Shown one piece after another: positions 11,053-21,132 of a stretch of 64,000 nucleotides of DNA (position 1 is its first letter; each line of letters starts with the position of its first letter). The notes beneath the pieces are model-generated. The model saw only the letters and a program-made list of their open reading frames with translations, did not search any database and was not told where the DNA came from. Source of the stretch: Jacaranda mimosifolia (Eukaryota; Streptophyta; Magnoliopsida; Lamiales; Bignoniaceae); contig CM032131.1 of assembly GCA_018894105.1 (NCBI GenBank), positions 9,574,501-9,638,500 on the forward strand, given 5' to 3'. A program made the translations under genes and the position numbers.

Positions 11053-12952
11053 ATGTTAGCGGGTGCTTGTTAGAGAACAAGTTCACTGAAGGCCCGCCCA
11101 GAGAATGCACTAGATAGTCGAAGAGGCAATTCGGTAGTAGCAAGTTCTCCAACTTACGCTAGTATATATAATTAGTCCTTTGACCTGAGAATCCATGGTA
11201 ACCTTGTGTTTAGGTTCTCATGCTTTGACTCTTCTTTGACTACTTAGCGGGGTCGTTCGGGTGGAGATTGGGTTTGAGCTACTTAGACATAAAGTTTTGT
11301 TAGATCTAAGATGGGATCTGACTCTTCGTCGTTGTGAAGGGCAAGTACATCTCTTATGTATTCTATAATGATCGATTTCGAGAAATCCTTGCGTAAGGTA
11401 GTATGACAATTTGGAAAAGGAGTTTTCCAAAGATGAGGTCATAAAGGGGAATCGAACATTGGGAATAAAAACATAGTATCAAGGCTATTAGGGAGCCGAC
11501 AAATATCTTGCCCTAGACGTCTTTCAGGAGATAGAAGGCAGAATGAGCATATTTGCATGGTATGTGTAGAGCTAGAATGGTTCTCCAAGAGCATTCATTT
11601 TAGCCAATTAGTTGGGTTCCATGGGCTTTAGGTTGGACATCGACCATGGAAATTGGATACTCTTCAATTAATGGAGATTAATTGAATTGAGCAATTAGTT
11701 TAAAGGAGTTTAAACTAATGTGAATATTTGATATTCTATAATTCACAAAGAGTTGTGAACCCATGTCCAATGAATGGTAGAACTTAATGGGCCACACACA
11801 AAAGCCAATTGCTAATCCTACTAGATGAATGGGAATTTTCTAAGTGTTAGAGAAATTCCTTCATGTCCGATTTGTAGAGTAGATAGTTGTAGTCATTTTT
11901 GGCTTGATCAATTTAATTGATAAATTGTTCTAATTAATTAAGGAGTTAAATTAAGACCAATTAATTAAGAAGTTAATTATTCTATGCCACATGACTATTA
12001 ATTTGTCAAGTTAACTTAAGGAGTTAAGTTAACAATGATTTCCTTAAAAAGTTAAGCAAATTGACTTAAGAGTTAAGTCAAAGATTAATTAATTAAATTA
12101 AAGTGCTTAATTTAATTAAAATGAAGAATTAATTTTGGAGGGAAAATTCAAATGAAATGCTCATTTGGTGTGGCATTAGAGTTTATTTGGATAACATTTC
12201 ATGAGATGAAATGAAGATTCCAAATGAAATTCAAATACACACAAAATTCACATGCTTGCCAACTTGCAGGCTAAATAGCGCCAACATGAGGAAGGTATGA
12301 TGCCACCTTAACGTCACACCTTCCTCCCTATGTATATAGATATAGGAGGGGGCGGCCACTCGCATGTGGGAATTGCAAGCTAAGAATTAGATTATCTCAT
12401 TTCCCCTCCAATTTCCCAAGTCTTGCCTCATGTGTTGAAGCTTCACTTTTCTTCATCTCTTACCTCCAAATCAAGCCTTTATGCTTTCATTTTCTTCTCT
12501 TTGTTATCTAGCTAACATTGAGAAGAAAAGGATTGTGCATTGGTGTGTGGATCTTATCATTAAAGGCAAGACTATTGGATTGCTAGCCTTTGGAGATCCT
12601 TTTTTTTGGCCGTCGGTTGGAGGCTGTTCTGGAGAGCCTTTTGTTTTCTGTTCTAGCTGAATTTTGGGTTGTAGATCCATCAAGGTATTGCTGAGTTCTA
12701 TTAAAAATTTCAGCCTGAGGAAAAATCATTTGGTTGGGCAAAAGTTGCTCTAAATGCAATATGTCACCTGGGATATAGTTTTTAAAGAGTTGAGATCTTC
12801 TTACAAGTTTCTTTGATTTTATGAAAATCAAGGTAAACCTCATACCAAATATGAATCTATGACATGTTTAGATCTGTGTATTCATATGTAGCTTAGTTAT
12901 TTTATTGTTTTTATGCTTTGATAATTGGATTCTAGTGCTACATGTGACTTTA
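11053..12952 (+). mobile_element. Element A 3' LTR, second part
   Basis: Continuation of the LTR begun at 8464, ending GTGCTACATGTGACTTTA. The terminal CA has mutated to TA. Total LTR length without the insertion is about 2.2 kb. The sequence just beyond, GCTCT, would be the right target duplication, but the left end of element A is not in the window. Confidence 0.86.
11663..12119 (+). repeat. Array of inverted repeats with shared GGAG spacer
   Basis: Consecutive inverted repeats in the LTR: 11663-11686 (10-bp perfect arms, spacer GGAG), 11694-11719 (11 bp, GGAG), 11962-11979 (7 bp, GAAG), 12010-12033 (10 bp, GGAG), 12040-12059 (imperfect, AAAG), 12061-12081 (9 bp, GAG) and 12089-12119 (13 bp, spacer AGTGC). 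The arms differ from one repeat to the next while the spacer is nearly constant. All LTR copies in the window show homologous arrays with different degrees of decay. Function is unknown. Confidence 0.85.
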
Positions 12953-13402
12953 GCTCTAATCTCTTCTTCCAAACTGAAACTAAGAACACTGCAGAAGATT
13001 CCAGACAGTACTGCTTTACTAGTTTCTTCACCTAGAGGTCCTTAGTACAACCAAGTGCCAATTTGTTCTCTTCAAGGGGTCCCTCAAGAGTAGGTATGAC
13101 TCCCATTCCTCTTCATCACTAGGTTATTTGAGACACAAACCGTCTTGTCCTCATTTCCCCAAGGTCCATTGAAGGCAAGCTCCACTTGACCCTATTCACC
13201 ACAAGGTCCCTCGAAAACACACGTAGAACAAGGACTTAGCAACACTTAAGCCCAAAACATGTATGAGAGTATCACATAACTCCTCAAGACACTTAACAAA
13301 GTTCTTTCCCAACGAAGTGATTCACTCTTTCAATGTTGCATATTTTTACGTTTATATGCCTATGTCCAATGGCTTTGAGTTCTTATTTAGGTAAGTGTCC
13401 AC
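12953..13402. other. Unassigned sequence between elements
   Basis: About 450 bp not matching the copia LTRs or internal regions. It is less AT-rich than its surroundings, with many CCAAGGTCC/CAAGGGGTCC-like strings (near 13048, 13078, 13160 and 13208). No frame of note, no terminal repeats and no RNA gene seen. It may be a piece of another LTR or the old insertion site. Confidence 0.4.
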
Positions 13403-14555
13403 TGGAATCAAATAAAAATTCCCTTCATAAAATAGAACTTCCTTTAGAATTATGTATGTGACCCATTAGGTTCTCCTACTCATTGGGCATGGGATCACAA
13501 GATTGTGATATTTTGAATATTGAAATATTCACATTAATTTAAACTCCTTTAAATTAATAATTCAATTCAATTAATCTCTATTAATTGAAGAGTACCCAAT
13601 CTCTATAGTCGATATCAAACCTCAAGCCCATAGAGACCAACTAATTGGGCGAAATTTATATGCTCTTGCTGAACCATTCTAGCTTTATGCTTACTACGCA
13701 AATACGATTCTTCCGTCTCCTATGTCCCAAAAGAGACCTAATGCAAGATATTTTTTGGCTCCCTAATAGCCTCGATAACTATGTTTCTATTCCTAATGCT
13801 CAATTCTATTTTATGACCTCATCTTTGGAAAACTCCTTTCCCAAATTATCATATTGCCTTGTGCAAGGACTCCTTGGAATCGATCGTTATAGAATACATA
13901 GGAGATGCACTAGCCCTTCACAACAACGAGAAGATAGATCCTATCTTGGATCTCACAAACCTCTATATCTAAGTAGCTCACACCCAATCTCAACCTCGGA
14001 TGACCGGTAAAGTGGTCAGGGAAGAGTCAAAGCATGAGAACATAAATACAAGGTTACCATGGATCCTCAGGTCTAAGGACTAATTATATGCACTAGTGTA
14101 AGTTGGAGAACTTGCCACTTTCAATTTGCCACTAAGACTATCTAGTGGATTCTCTGAGCGGGCCTTCAGTGAACTTGTTTTCTAATAAGCGCCCACTAAC
14201 ATGAATGCATGCTTAACATGGATTGCTCATGAAAAGGAGCAATATCCAACTCCTTGGATTTATGCATCGTTAGAGTAAGTCTATCCAAATCTTAGATGAC
14301 CTTGTCTCATAAGATTCTATGACTTGGAATATTTTAAGATCGCAATCATGTAAGACTTATTTCATGATCACCTCCCATTGTGCAACCAAGTCCCGTAGTC
14401 TTGTGTGATCTAAGGGCTTCAACTAAATGCTAGTGAAGTAAAATAAGCATAAGATGAAGATGGCCATTGTATACGAATATCATTCAATCATGATTGTATC
14501 ATAAGTGAAATAGTTTATATGCCAATCTAATTCGTTACGGGGCACTATTCCAACA
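13403..14555 (-). mobile_element. Truncated minus-strand LTR, probably the 3' LTR of element C
   Basis: The 5' half of a family LTR in reverse. It ends at the right with GGGGCACTATTCCAACA, the complement of the LTR start, and is truncated at the left near 13403. It is followed by 27 bp of internal-region end (ACCTCTCACTTGTCC..., complement of the polypurine tract), so it was the 3' LTR of a minus element. The best partner is element C to the right of the B insertion; the assignment is inference. Confidence 0.75.
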
Positions 14556-14582
14556 ACCTCTCACTTGTCCTAAAGCCAATTT
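14556..14582 (-). mobile_element. Internal-region stub with polypurine tract
   Basis: Twenty-seven bases between two LTRs that match the last bases before a 3' LTR. The complement reads TTTAGGACAAGTGAGAGGT, equivalent to the AAGTGGGAGAT purine tract at the other elements. It shows where element B landed in an older element. Confidence 0.7.
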
Positions 14583-15011
14583 TGAAGTCAAGTGTAGCAC
14601 AAGTATCCAATAAATAAAGGACAAAATAGCTAAATTCACAAGGCTACACTTGAAACCAATGATCTAATCAAGCTTCTAATTTAGATTTGGATGAAGGGTT
14701 ACCTTGATTGCTCAAAATCCAAGGTGAAGAGCCAGAACACTTCAAAAGAGTTTTCCAGTGGCGCAATAGCAACTCGGCCATGATTGCCCTATCAGAACAC
14801 CTTCAAAATTGTTGAAATTAGGATACAACCTCCTCAACACCTTGGGAAAGCTCTAGTAAGACATTCAGCAAAAATTGAGATCGGCAATGTCTGCAAAACC
14901 TGCTCTAAAGTTTTTTCCCTTGTAGTGAATCTCCAAAAGTGAAGCTTTCTAATTGTCTAGCTTCTAATTTCAAGCTCTACACACTAATGGCAAATCCAAA
15001 TCACTCCTTAG
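14583..15011 (-). mobile_element. Element B 3' LTR, first part
   Basis: Reverse-strand LTR beginning TGAAGTCAAGTGTAGCAC, the complement of the LTR 3' end. It is interrupted at CTTAG (15007-15011) by element A2 and continues at 23399. The junction sequence CTCCTTAG/TTAGCTAGAGCACC matches the uninterrupted LTR of element C near 34440. Confidence 0.85.
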
Positions 15012-17259
15012 TGTTGGAATAGTGGCCCGCAAGCCAATTAGATTGGCCTTGTAAACTATTTCCTTGCAAGACAATCTTGATTAAATAATATTCTTTATAT
15101 GGCCATCTTCATCTTATGCTTATTGTTACTTCACTGGCATTTGGTTAAAACCCTTAGATCACACAAGACTATGGGACTTGGTCATGCACTAGGTGGTGAT
15201 AATGGAATAAGTCTTACACAGTTGTGCTCTTAAATCTTCCAAGTCATAGGATTTTATGAGATAGGGCATCTAAGATCTAAATAGACTTGCACTAACGATA
15301 GATAAATCCAAGGGTTGGATATTGCCCCGTTCCATGAGCAATCCCATATGAGATATGAATGTATGTTAGTGGGTGCTTGTTAGAGAACAAGGCACTGAAG
15401 GCCTGCTTGGAGAATCTACTAGATAGTCAAAGTGGCAAGCCAGTAGTGGCAAGTTCTCCACCTTGCGCTAGTGCATATTATTTGTCCTTTGACCTGAGGA
15501 TCCATGGTAACCTTGTGTTTAGGTCCTCATGCTCTGACTCCTCCTTGTTCACCTAGCGGGCCCTTCGGGTGGTGATTGGGCATGAGCTACTTGGACATAG
15601 AAGTTTGTGACATCCAAGATGGAATTTGACTCCTCGTCATTGTGAAGTGAGAGTGTATCTCTTATGTATTCTATAATGATCGATTCCAAGAAATCATTGC
15701 ACAAGGTAGTATGATAATTTGGAAAAGAAGTTTTCTAAAGATGATGTCATAAAGAGGAATCAAACATTGCGAATAGAAACATAGTATCGAAGCTATTAGG
15801 GAGCCGGCAAATATTTTGTCTCAGGCCTCTTTCGAGAGATAGGAGATGGAAGGGCCATATTTGCATGGTACGTATAGAGCTAGAATAGTTATCCAAAAGC
15901 ATTCATTTCAGCTAATTAGTTGGGCTCCATGGGCTTGGATTAGACATTGACCATGGAGATTGGGTACTCTTCAATTAATAGAGATTAATTGAATTGTGTT
16001 GATTAGTTTCAAGGAGTTTAAACTAAAATGAATATATAATATTCAAAAGTCATAAGGAGTTGTGAGTTCATATCCAATGAATGGTAGAACCTAATGGGTC
16101 ATACACAAAAGCCAATTGCATTTCCTACTTGATGAAGGTGAATTTTCTAAGAGTTAGAAAATCACTCCTAGTTGACCAATTTTGAGGTTAGCGAAATTGA
16201 GGTCAATTTTGGATTGATTAATTTTGTTGTTAAATTGTTCAAGTAATTTAAGGAATTAAATTAGACCAATAATTAAGGAGTTAATTATTTAGTGCCAGAT
16301 GACCATCAATTGGTCAAGTTAGATTAAAGAGTTAAGCTAATTATGACTAGCTTAAAGAGTTAAGCTAATTGATTTAAGAAGTAAGTCAAAGGTTAATTAA
16401 TTAAATTAAAGTGCTTAATTTAATTAATGAGAAGAATAAATTTTGGAGGGAAAATACAAATGAAAGGTTCATTTGGTGTGGCATTTTAATTAATTTGAAA
16501 TTAGATTCCAAATGAAATTGAAATGTACACAAAATTTAAATTCAAATTTGAATTGCAACTTGCCAACTTGCAAGGCTAAGCTGGTAGTCACCTTGAGAAA
16601 GGTGTGATGCCACCTAGGCATCACACCATCCTTACTCTATATATCGATATAGAGGGAGAGAGAGGCGACCACATGACACACATTGTGAAGAATTAGATTC
16701 TTTCACATTTTCCCTCCAACTCTCAAGTGTTGCCTCATGTGTTGAAGCTTCACTTGTTCTCTTCTTCTCCTATCTCAAATCAAGTCTTCATCTCTAAAAT
16801 ATCCTTTCTATTTTCCAATTGATATTAAGGAGATTAGGATCTAGCATTGGTGTGTGGATCATAACAGTTAGAGGCAAGACAATTGGATTGCTTGCTTTCG
16901 GAGATCGATCGTCAAGGCAGTCTGCTTGGCCATTTTTTTTAAAACTTTCCTGCGGCTTTTTAAGAAGATTTTTTTTACATTAGATTTATCAAGGATTTGA
17001 GAAGATATCGTAATTTTTTAAGAATTTTTGGAGGAGTTTGGATTGGGAAAAAATTGCTTCCAAACCGAGTTGCCTTTGTGAGATAGTTTCTGCTTTTTGG
17101 GGTTATCTTCAACATCTCCTTGGTTTTTTAGAAAATCAAGGTAATCTTTTTTCCAAATCTTAATCAACAGCATATTTAGATCCTTTTTAGCATGTGCAGC
17201 CTAGTTAATTTCAGTTATAAAGTTTTAATTATTAGATCCTAATGCTACATGTGCCTTCA
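15012..17259 (+). mobile_element. Element A2 5' LTR
   Basis: Complete LTR, TGTTGGAATAGTGGCC...ATGTGCCTTCA, followed by AG and the primer site. The hairpin block lies around 16000-16430 and the promoter-like palindrome at 16635-16654. Confidence 0.92.
16635..16654 (+). promoter_or_regulatory. A2 LTR TATA palindrome
   Basis: CTCTATATATCGATATAGAG has perfect 8-bp arms around ATCG and contains the TATA segment. It is the best-preserved example of the promoter-like palindrome of these LTRs; promoter activity is inferred. Confidence 0.55.
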
Positions 17260-17261
17260 AG

Positions 17262-17274
17262 TGGTATTGGAGCC
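17262..17274 (+). other. A2 primer-binding site (mutated)
   Basis: TGGTATTGGAGCC, two bases after the LTR. It differs from the canonical TGGTATCAGAGCC at two adjacent positions. Confidence 0.88.
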
Positions 17275-17696
17275 TAATTCATGCTTTGATTTGGATTTTT
17301 GGTTGATTAATTCATGTGATGAATTGATCAAAATCATCAAATTATTGATTGATATGATGGATTAGAGTGTTTGGATGATTTGTGTGTGGCTCCTTGATTG
17401 ATGAATTGAAAGCATGCTAATATGTGTTTTAAGTGTTAATTCATATGATTAGTATGTTTTAATTCATAGTTGCTAATGTTGAATGTTGATTTAGCATTAT
17501 TTGATGTTATATGATTATGTAGCATGTTGTCAATGGCCTAAAAGACTTTTGGTCATTTTTAGATCCAATTTCATTGGAGTTTTATTTGAGAATTTTTAAG
17601 AATATGATTTTTACTTAAACTTGTTTTTGGAAGCATGATTGAGCACTTGAAATTTCATTTTTAAAAGCTGTTTTTGATGTGAAATTTCATCTATAT
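17275..17696 (+). mobile_element. A2 leader remnant
   Basis: Homologous to about 2833-3255 of element A, then cut off. The join to RT sequence near 17697 falls where both parents contain a TGTG/TACATC-like string, compatible with deletion at a short shared sequence. Confidence 0.8.
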
Positions 17697-17794
17697 TGTG
17701 TGATTACATCTAAGGGGAGTGAGCAAAAACTTTTCAAATTCCAAAATGCATTTATGGACTCAAATAGGCATCCCGAAGTAGGAACATACATTTT
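17697..17794 (+). pseudogene. A2 reverse transcriptase fragment, left part
   Basis: About 95 bp matching the middle of the RT (TCTAAGGGGAGTGAGCAAAA, equivalent to 7318-7405 of element A). It is interrupted at ATTTT by a solo LTR and continues at 20037. No frame is kept. Confidence 0.8.
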
Positions 17795-20031
17795 TGTAAG
17801 TGCTATGGCCGAGATAAGCCAAACAAATTCAAAATTAAATAGAAAATCTCGAACCAAAGCAACATCCCCAGGCATATATCATACAACATAAATGGATTAG
17901 TCAGAGGATACCAACCTGAATCGCTCAAAATCCAAGGAGATGATGGATGATTCTCCCTATCACAAATTTCCGGCAGTTTCTGGCACAGCGGAGAAAAGGA
18001 GAATATCTTCCAATTCCGATCTCCAAACGAAATGAGGAAAAATTCTCCAGAAATCTAACTAAAATTCTGATCTTATGTGAAAAAAATAGGCTCAAATATC
18101 CATCGAATCACTCCAGGAGAAAATCGTAAAGTGGACTGTTCTGCAGAAACCTTTTCTGGAATTGAGTGGCCTCACTTGTGGTCACCTCCAATGCAAGTCC
18201 ACACACCTTAAAGCAATCCTAGAACGTCCAGATCTTTATATGGAGCAGATCTGGAGTTGTTTGGTGAAGAAGGAGGTTTTTAAGTGAGAGAGAGAATGGA
18301 TGGAAGTTAGATCTCTACAAACTTTGGAAAGAATTTTGGAGGAAGAATTTAGCTTGCAAAATTCAGAATTTTGGCTAATGAATCTGGACTGATTTTAGGC
18401 CACTCCACCTCCCCTTATATAGAGGTGTGAGAGGTGTGATGCCATCACACCTCCCATGCTCAGGGGGGGACCGAAAATTCCAAGGGCATAATTGTAAGTT
18501 GGTAATTCCACTATCATGTGGCCTTGCCAACTTGCTTAATTGGAATCCAATTCCAATTAATTCAAATCATATTTGAATTCTTCCCTCAAATAATATATTC
18601 TCCTATTAATTAAATTAATCCAATTAATTTAATTAATTCAACTTGATTTAACAATTAAATCAAGCAAACTTAACTCTTTAAGTTTTCTTTAGTTAACTTA
18701 ACTCTTTAAGTCAACTTGAATTATTCAACTATCAATGTGGCTCAAATAATCAACTCCTTAATTATTTGCCTAATTTAACTCCTTAAATTAGTTGATCAAT
18801 TTAACACTTAAATCAATCAAGCCATAATTGATCTTGAAATCTCTCTCTCAAAATCGGTCCCTTAAGAGGGACGTATTTTCTAACACTTAGAAATTCTTCT
18901 TTCACCACTTAGAAAAGTTCAAGGCTTTTGTGTGTGACCCATTGGGTTCAACCATTCATCGGATATAGGCTCACAACTCCTTGTGACTTTTGAATATCAA
19001 ATATTCATTCTAGTTTAAAACTCCTTTTAAACTAGTCGACTCGATTCAATTGATCTCTATCAATTGAAGAATACCTAATCTCCATGGTCGATGTCCAACC
19101 TCAAGCCCATAGAGCCCAACTAATTGGTCGAAATGAATGTCTCTGTATGAACTTTTTAAAGCTCTACGCGTTCCATGCAAATACGGTCCTTCCGTCTCCA
19201 ATCTCCATGAAAGAGGCCTAGGGCAAGATATTTGTCGGCTCCCTAATAGCTTCGATTCTATGCTTCTATTCTAAATTTTCAATTCCGATGTATGACCTTA
19301 TCTTTTGGAAAACTCTTTTCCCAAACTGTCATACCACCTTGCGTAAGGATTTCTAGAATATGATCATTATAGAATGCATAGGAGATGTACTCGCCCTTCA
19401 CAAAAGCGAGGAGTCGGATTCCATCTTGGATCTCATAAACCTCTATGCCAAGTAGCTCATACCCAATCATACCCCGAACGGCCCATTGGGTGACCAGGGA
19501 TAAGTCAAAGCATGAGGACCGGACACAAGATTACAATGGATCCTTAGGTCAAATGACTAATTTATATGCACTAGCGTAAGCAAGAGAGCTTGCCACTACC
19601 GACTTGCCACTACGGCTACCTAGTGGAGTCTCCGGTGGGTCTTCAGTACCTTGTTCTCTAACAAGCACCCGCTAACATGCACCCGTATCATATACAGTTG
19701 CTCATGGAATGGAGCAATATCCAACTCTTTGGATTTATGCATCATTAGTGCAAGTCTGTCTGGATCTTAGATGTCCCGTCTCATAAGATCCTATGACTTG
19801 GAATATTTAAGATCACGACTGTGTAAGACTTATTCCATGATCACCACCCAGTGAACTGACCAAGTCTTGTAGTCATGTGTGATTTGAGGACTTCATCCAA
19901 ATGCTAGTGAAGTAATATAATGAATAAGATGAATGTGGCCATATGTAAGATATCATTCAATCAAGATTGTCTCTTTAGAAAATAGTTTTACAAAGCCAAA
20001 ATCATTGGCTTGCCGGTTACTATTTCTAACA
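17795..20031 (-). mobile_element. Solo LTR in the A2 reverse transcriptase
   Basis: Reverse-oriented LTR of 2,237 bp with perfect target duplication ATTTT (17790-17794 and 20032-20036). Element A has the uninterrupted target (CATATATTTTGATAAG near 7397). It is a divergent subfamily: read in element orientation it starts TGTTAGAAATAGTAACCGG and ends AGCACTTACA, where most copies have TGTTGGAATAGTGCC and GACTTCA. Its last 100 bp (17795-17900) differ from other copies. A TATA-like TTATATAGAGG lies at 18415-18425. Confidence 0.92.
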
Positions 20032-21115
20032 ATTTTGACAAGACAGGCAAATCATTTGGCTCTGTCAAAAATATGTATAAACCAAGTGTGTACAAAAAGG
20101 CTAGTGGGAGTAGCGTACAACTTATTGTGCTTTACATTGATGACATTCTTCTCATTGGGAATGAGGTTGGCATGTTAGAGTGTACTAAAGCATTGTTCTC
20201 TACTCAATTTTCCATCAAAGACTTGGGAGAAGCATCCTATGTATTGGGAATATGTATATATAGAGATAAATAGATAAGGATGCTGGGGTTTTTCCAAGCC
20301 ACATACATTGACAAGATACTAAAAAAGTTTAGCATGGAAAAATCCAAGAGAGGATTCCTTCCTATGGGACAAGACATTCATCTCTCTAAGTCGATGGCCC
20401 CTGAGATTGACGATGGGAGACAAAGAATGTCCCACATACTATATGTATTTTCTATCGGGAGTATAATGTATGCAGTTTAATGTACGAGATCGGTGTGGGA
20501 CACACTCTAAGTATTACGAGTTGTTTCCAATCCAATCCCAGTGAAAGTCATTGGTTGGCTGCAAAAGTAATCTTTAAGTACTTGTGAATAACTAAGGACT
20601 TATTTTTGGTATACAGCAATGGAGAATTGAAACTCGAGGGGTCTTCGAATTCTAGTTTTCAATCCAATATAGATGACTTAAAATCTACTTCTAGATTCAT
20701 ATTTTGCCTCAACGATGGTGCGGTGAGTTGGAAAATTTTCAAATTAGACACCACGACCGACTCTACCACAGAGGTAGAATATATTGGGGCTTTTGAAGTT
20801 GCGAAGAAAGGTGTTTGGATGAAAAACTTCATTTAAGAGTCGAATATAGTGCCTGGCATTGGTGAGCTAATATTTATCTTTTGTGACAACAATGGGGTAG
20901 TAGCACAAGCTAAAGAGCTAAGATCTCATCAGTGATCCAAGCATAGATTGAGGGGATATCGTTTGACCCAGGAGATCATTAATAGAGGCGACATCCGAGT
21001 GAAAAGAGTTACCTCGAAAGAGAATATAATAGATCCACCGACTAAACCCCTATCGCAAAAGGTCTTTGAAGGACATCTTGAGAAGATATGTCTTAAAGCT
21101 ATGGGGAATTAGCTT
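20032..21115 (+). pseudogene. A2 reverse transcriptase (3' part) and RNase H, broken
   Basis: Continuation of the RT after the solo LTR. A catalytic segment LYIDDILLIGNE (about 20125-20165) keeps both aspartates, followed by IKDLGEASYVLGICIYR, a stop, the KILKKFSMEKSKRGF region, then RNase H with NGELKLEGSSNSSF (about 20620) and an almost canonical DSTTEVEYIGAFEVAKKGVW (about 20760-20820). Stops and small frameshifts near 20271, 20478, 20590 and 20835 prevent translation of one product. Confidence 0.85.
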
Positions 21116-21118
21116 TAG

Positions 21119-21132
21119 AGCAAGTAGGAGAT
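21119..21132 (+). other. A2 polypurine tract
   Basis: AGCAAGTAGGAGAT directly precedes the 3' LTR, in the place and style of the copia plus-strand priming site (usually AAGTGGGAGA). Confidence 0.75.

Noticed and set aside
11663..12119. CRISPR-like array
   Set aside because: The units are inverted repeats with changing arms, not direct repeats with unique spacers, and this is plant nuclear DNA.
12953..13402. Exon-rich host gene fragment
   Set aside because: No open frame or recognisable motif on either strand; composition alone is not enough.
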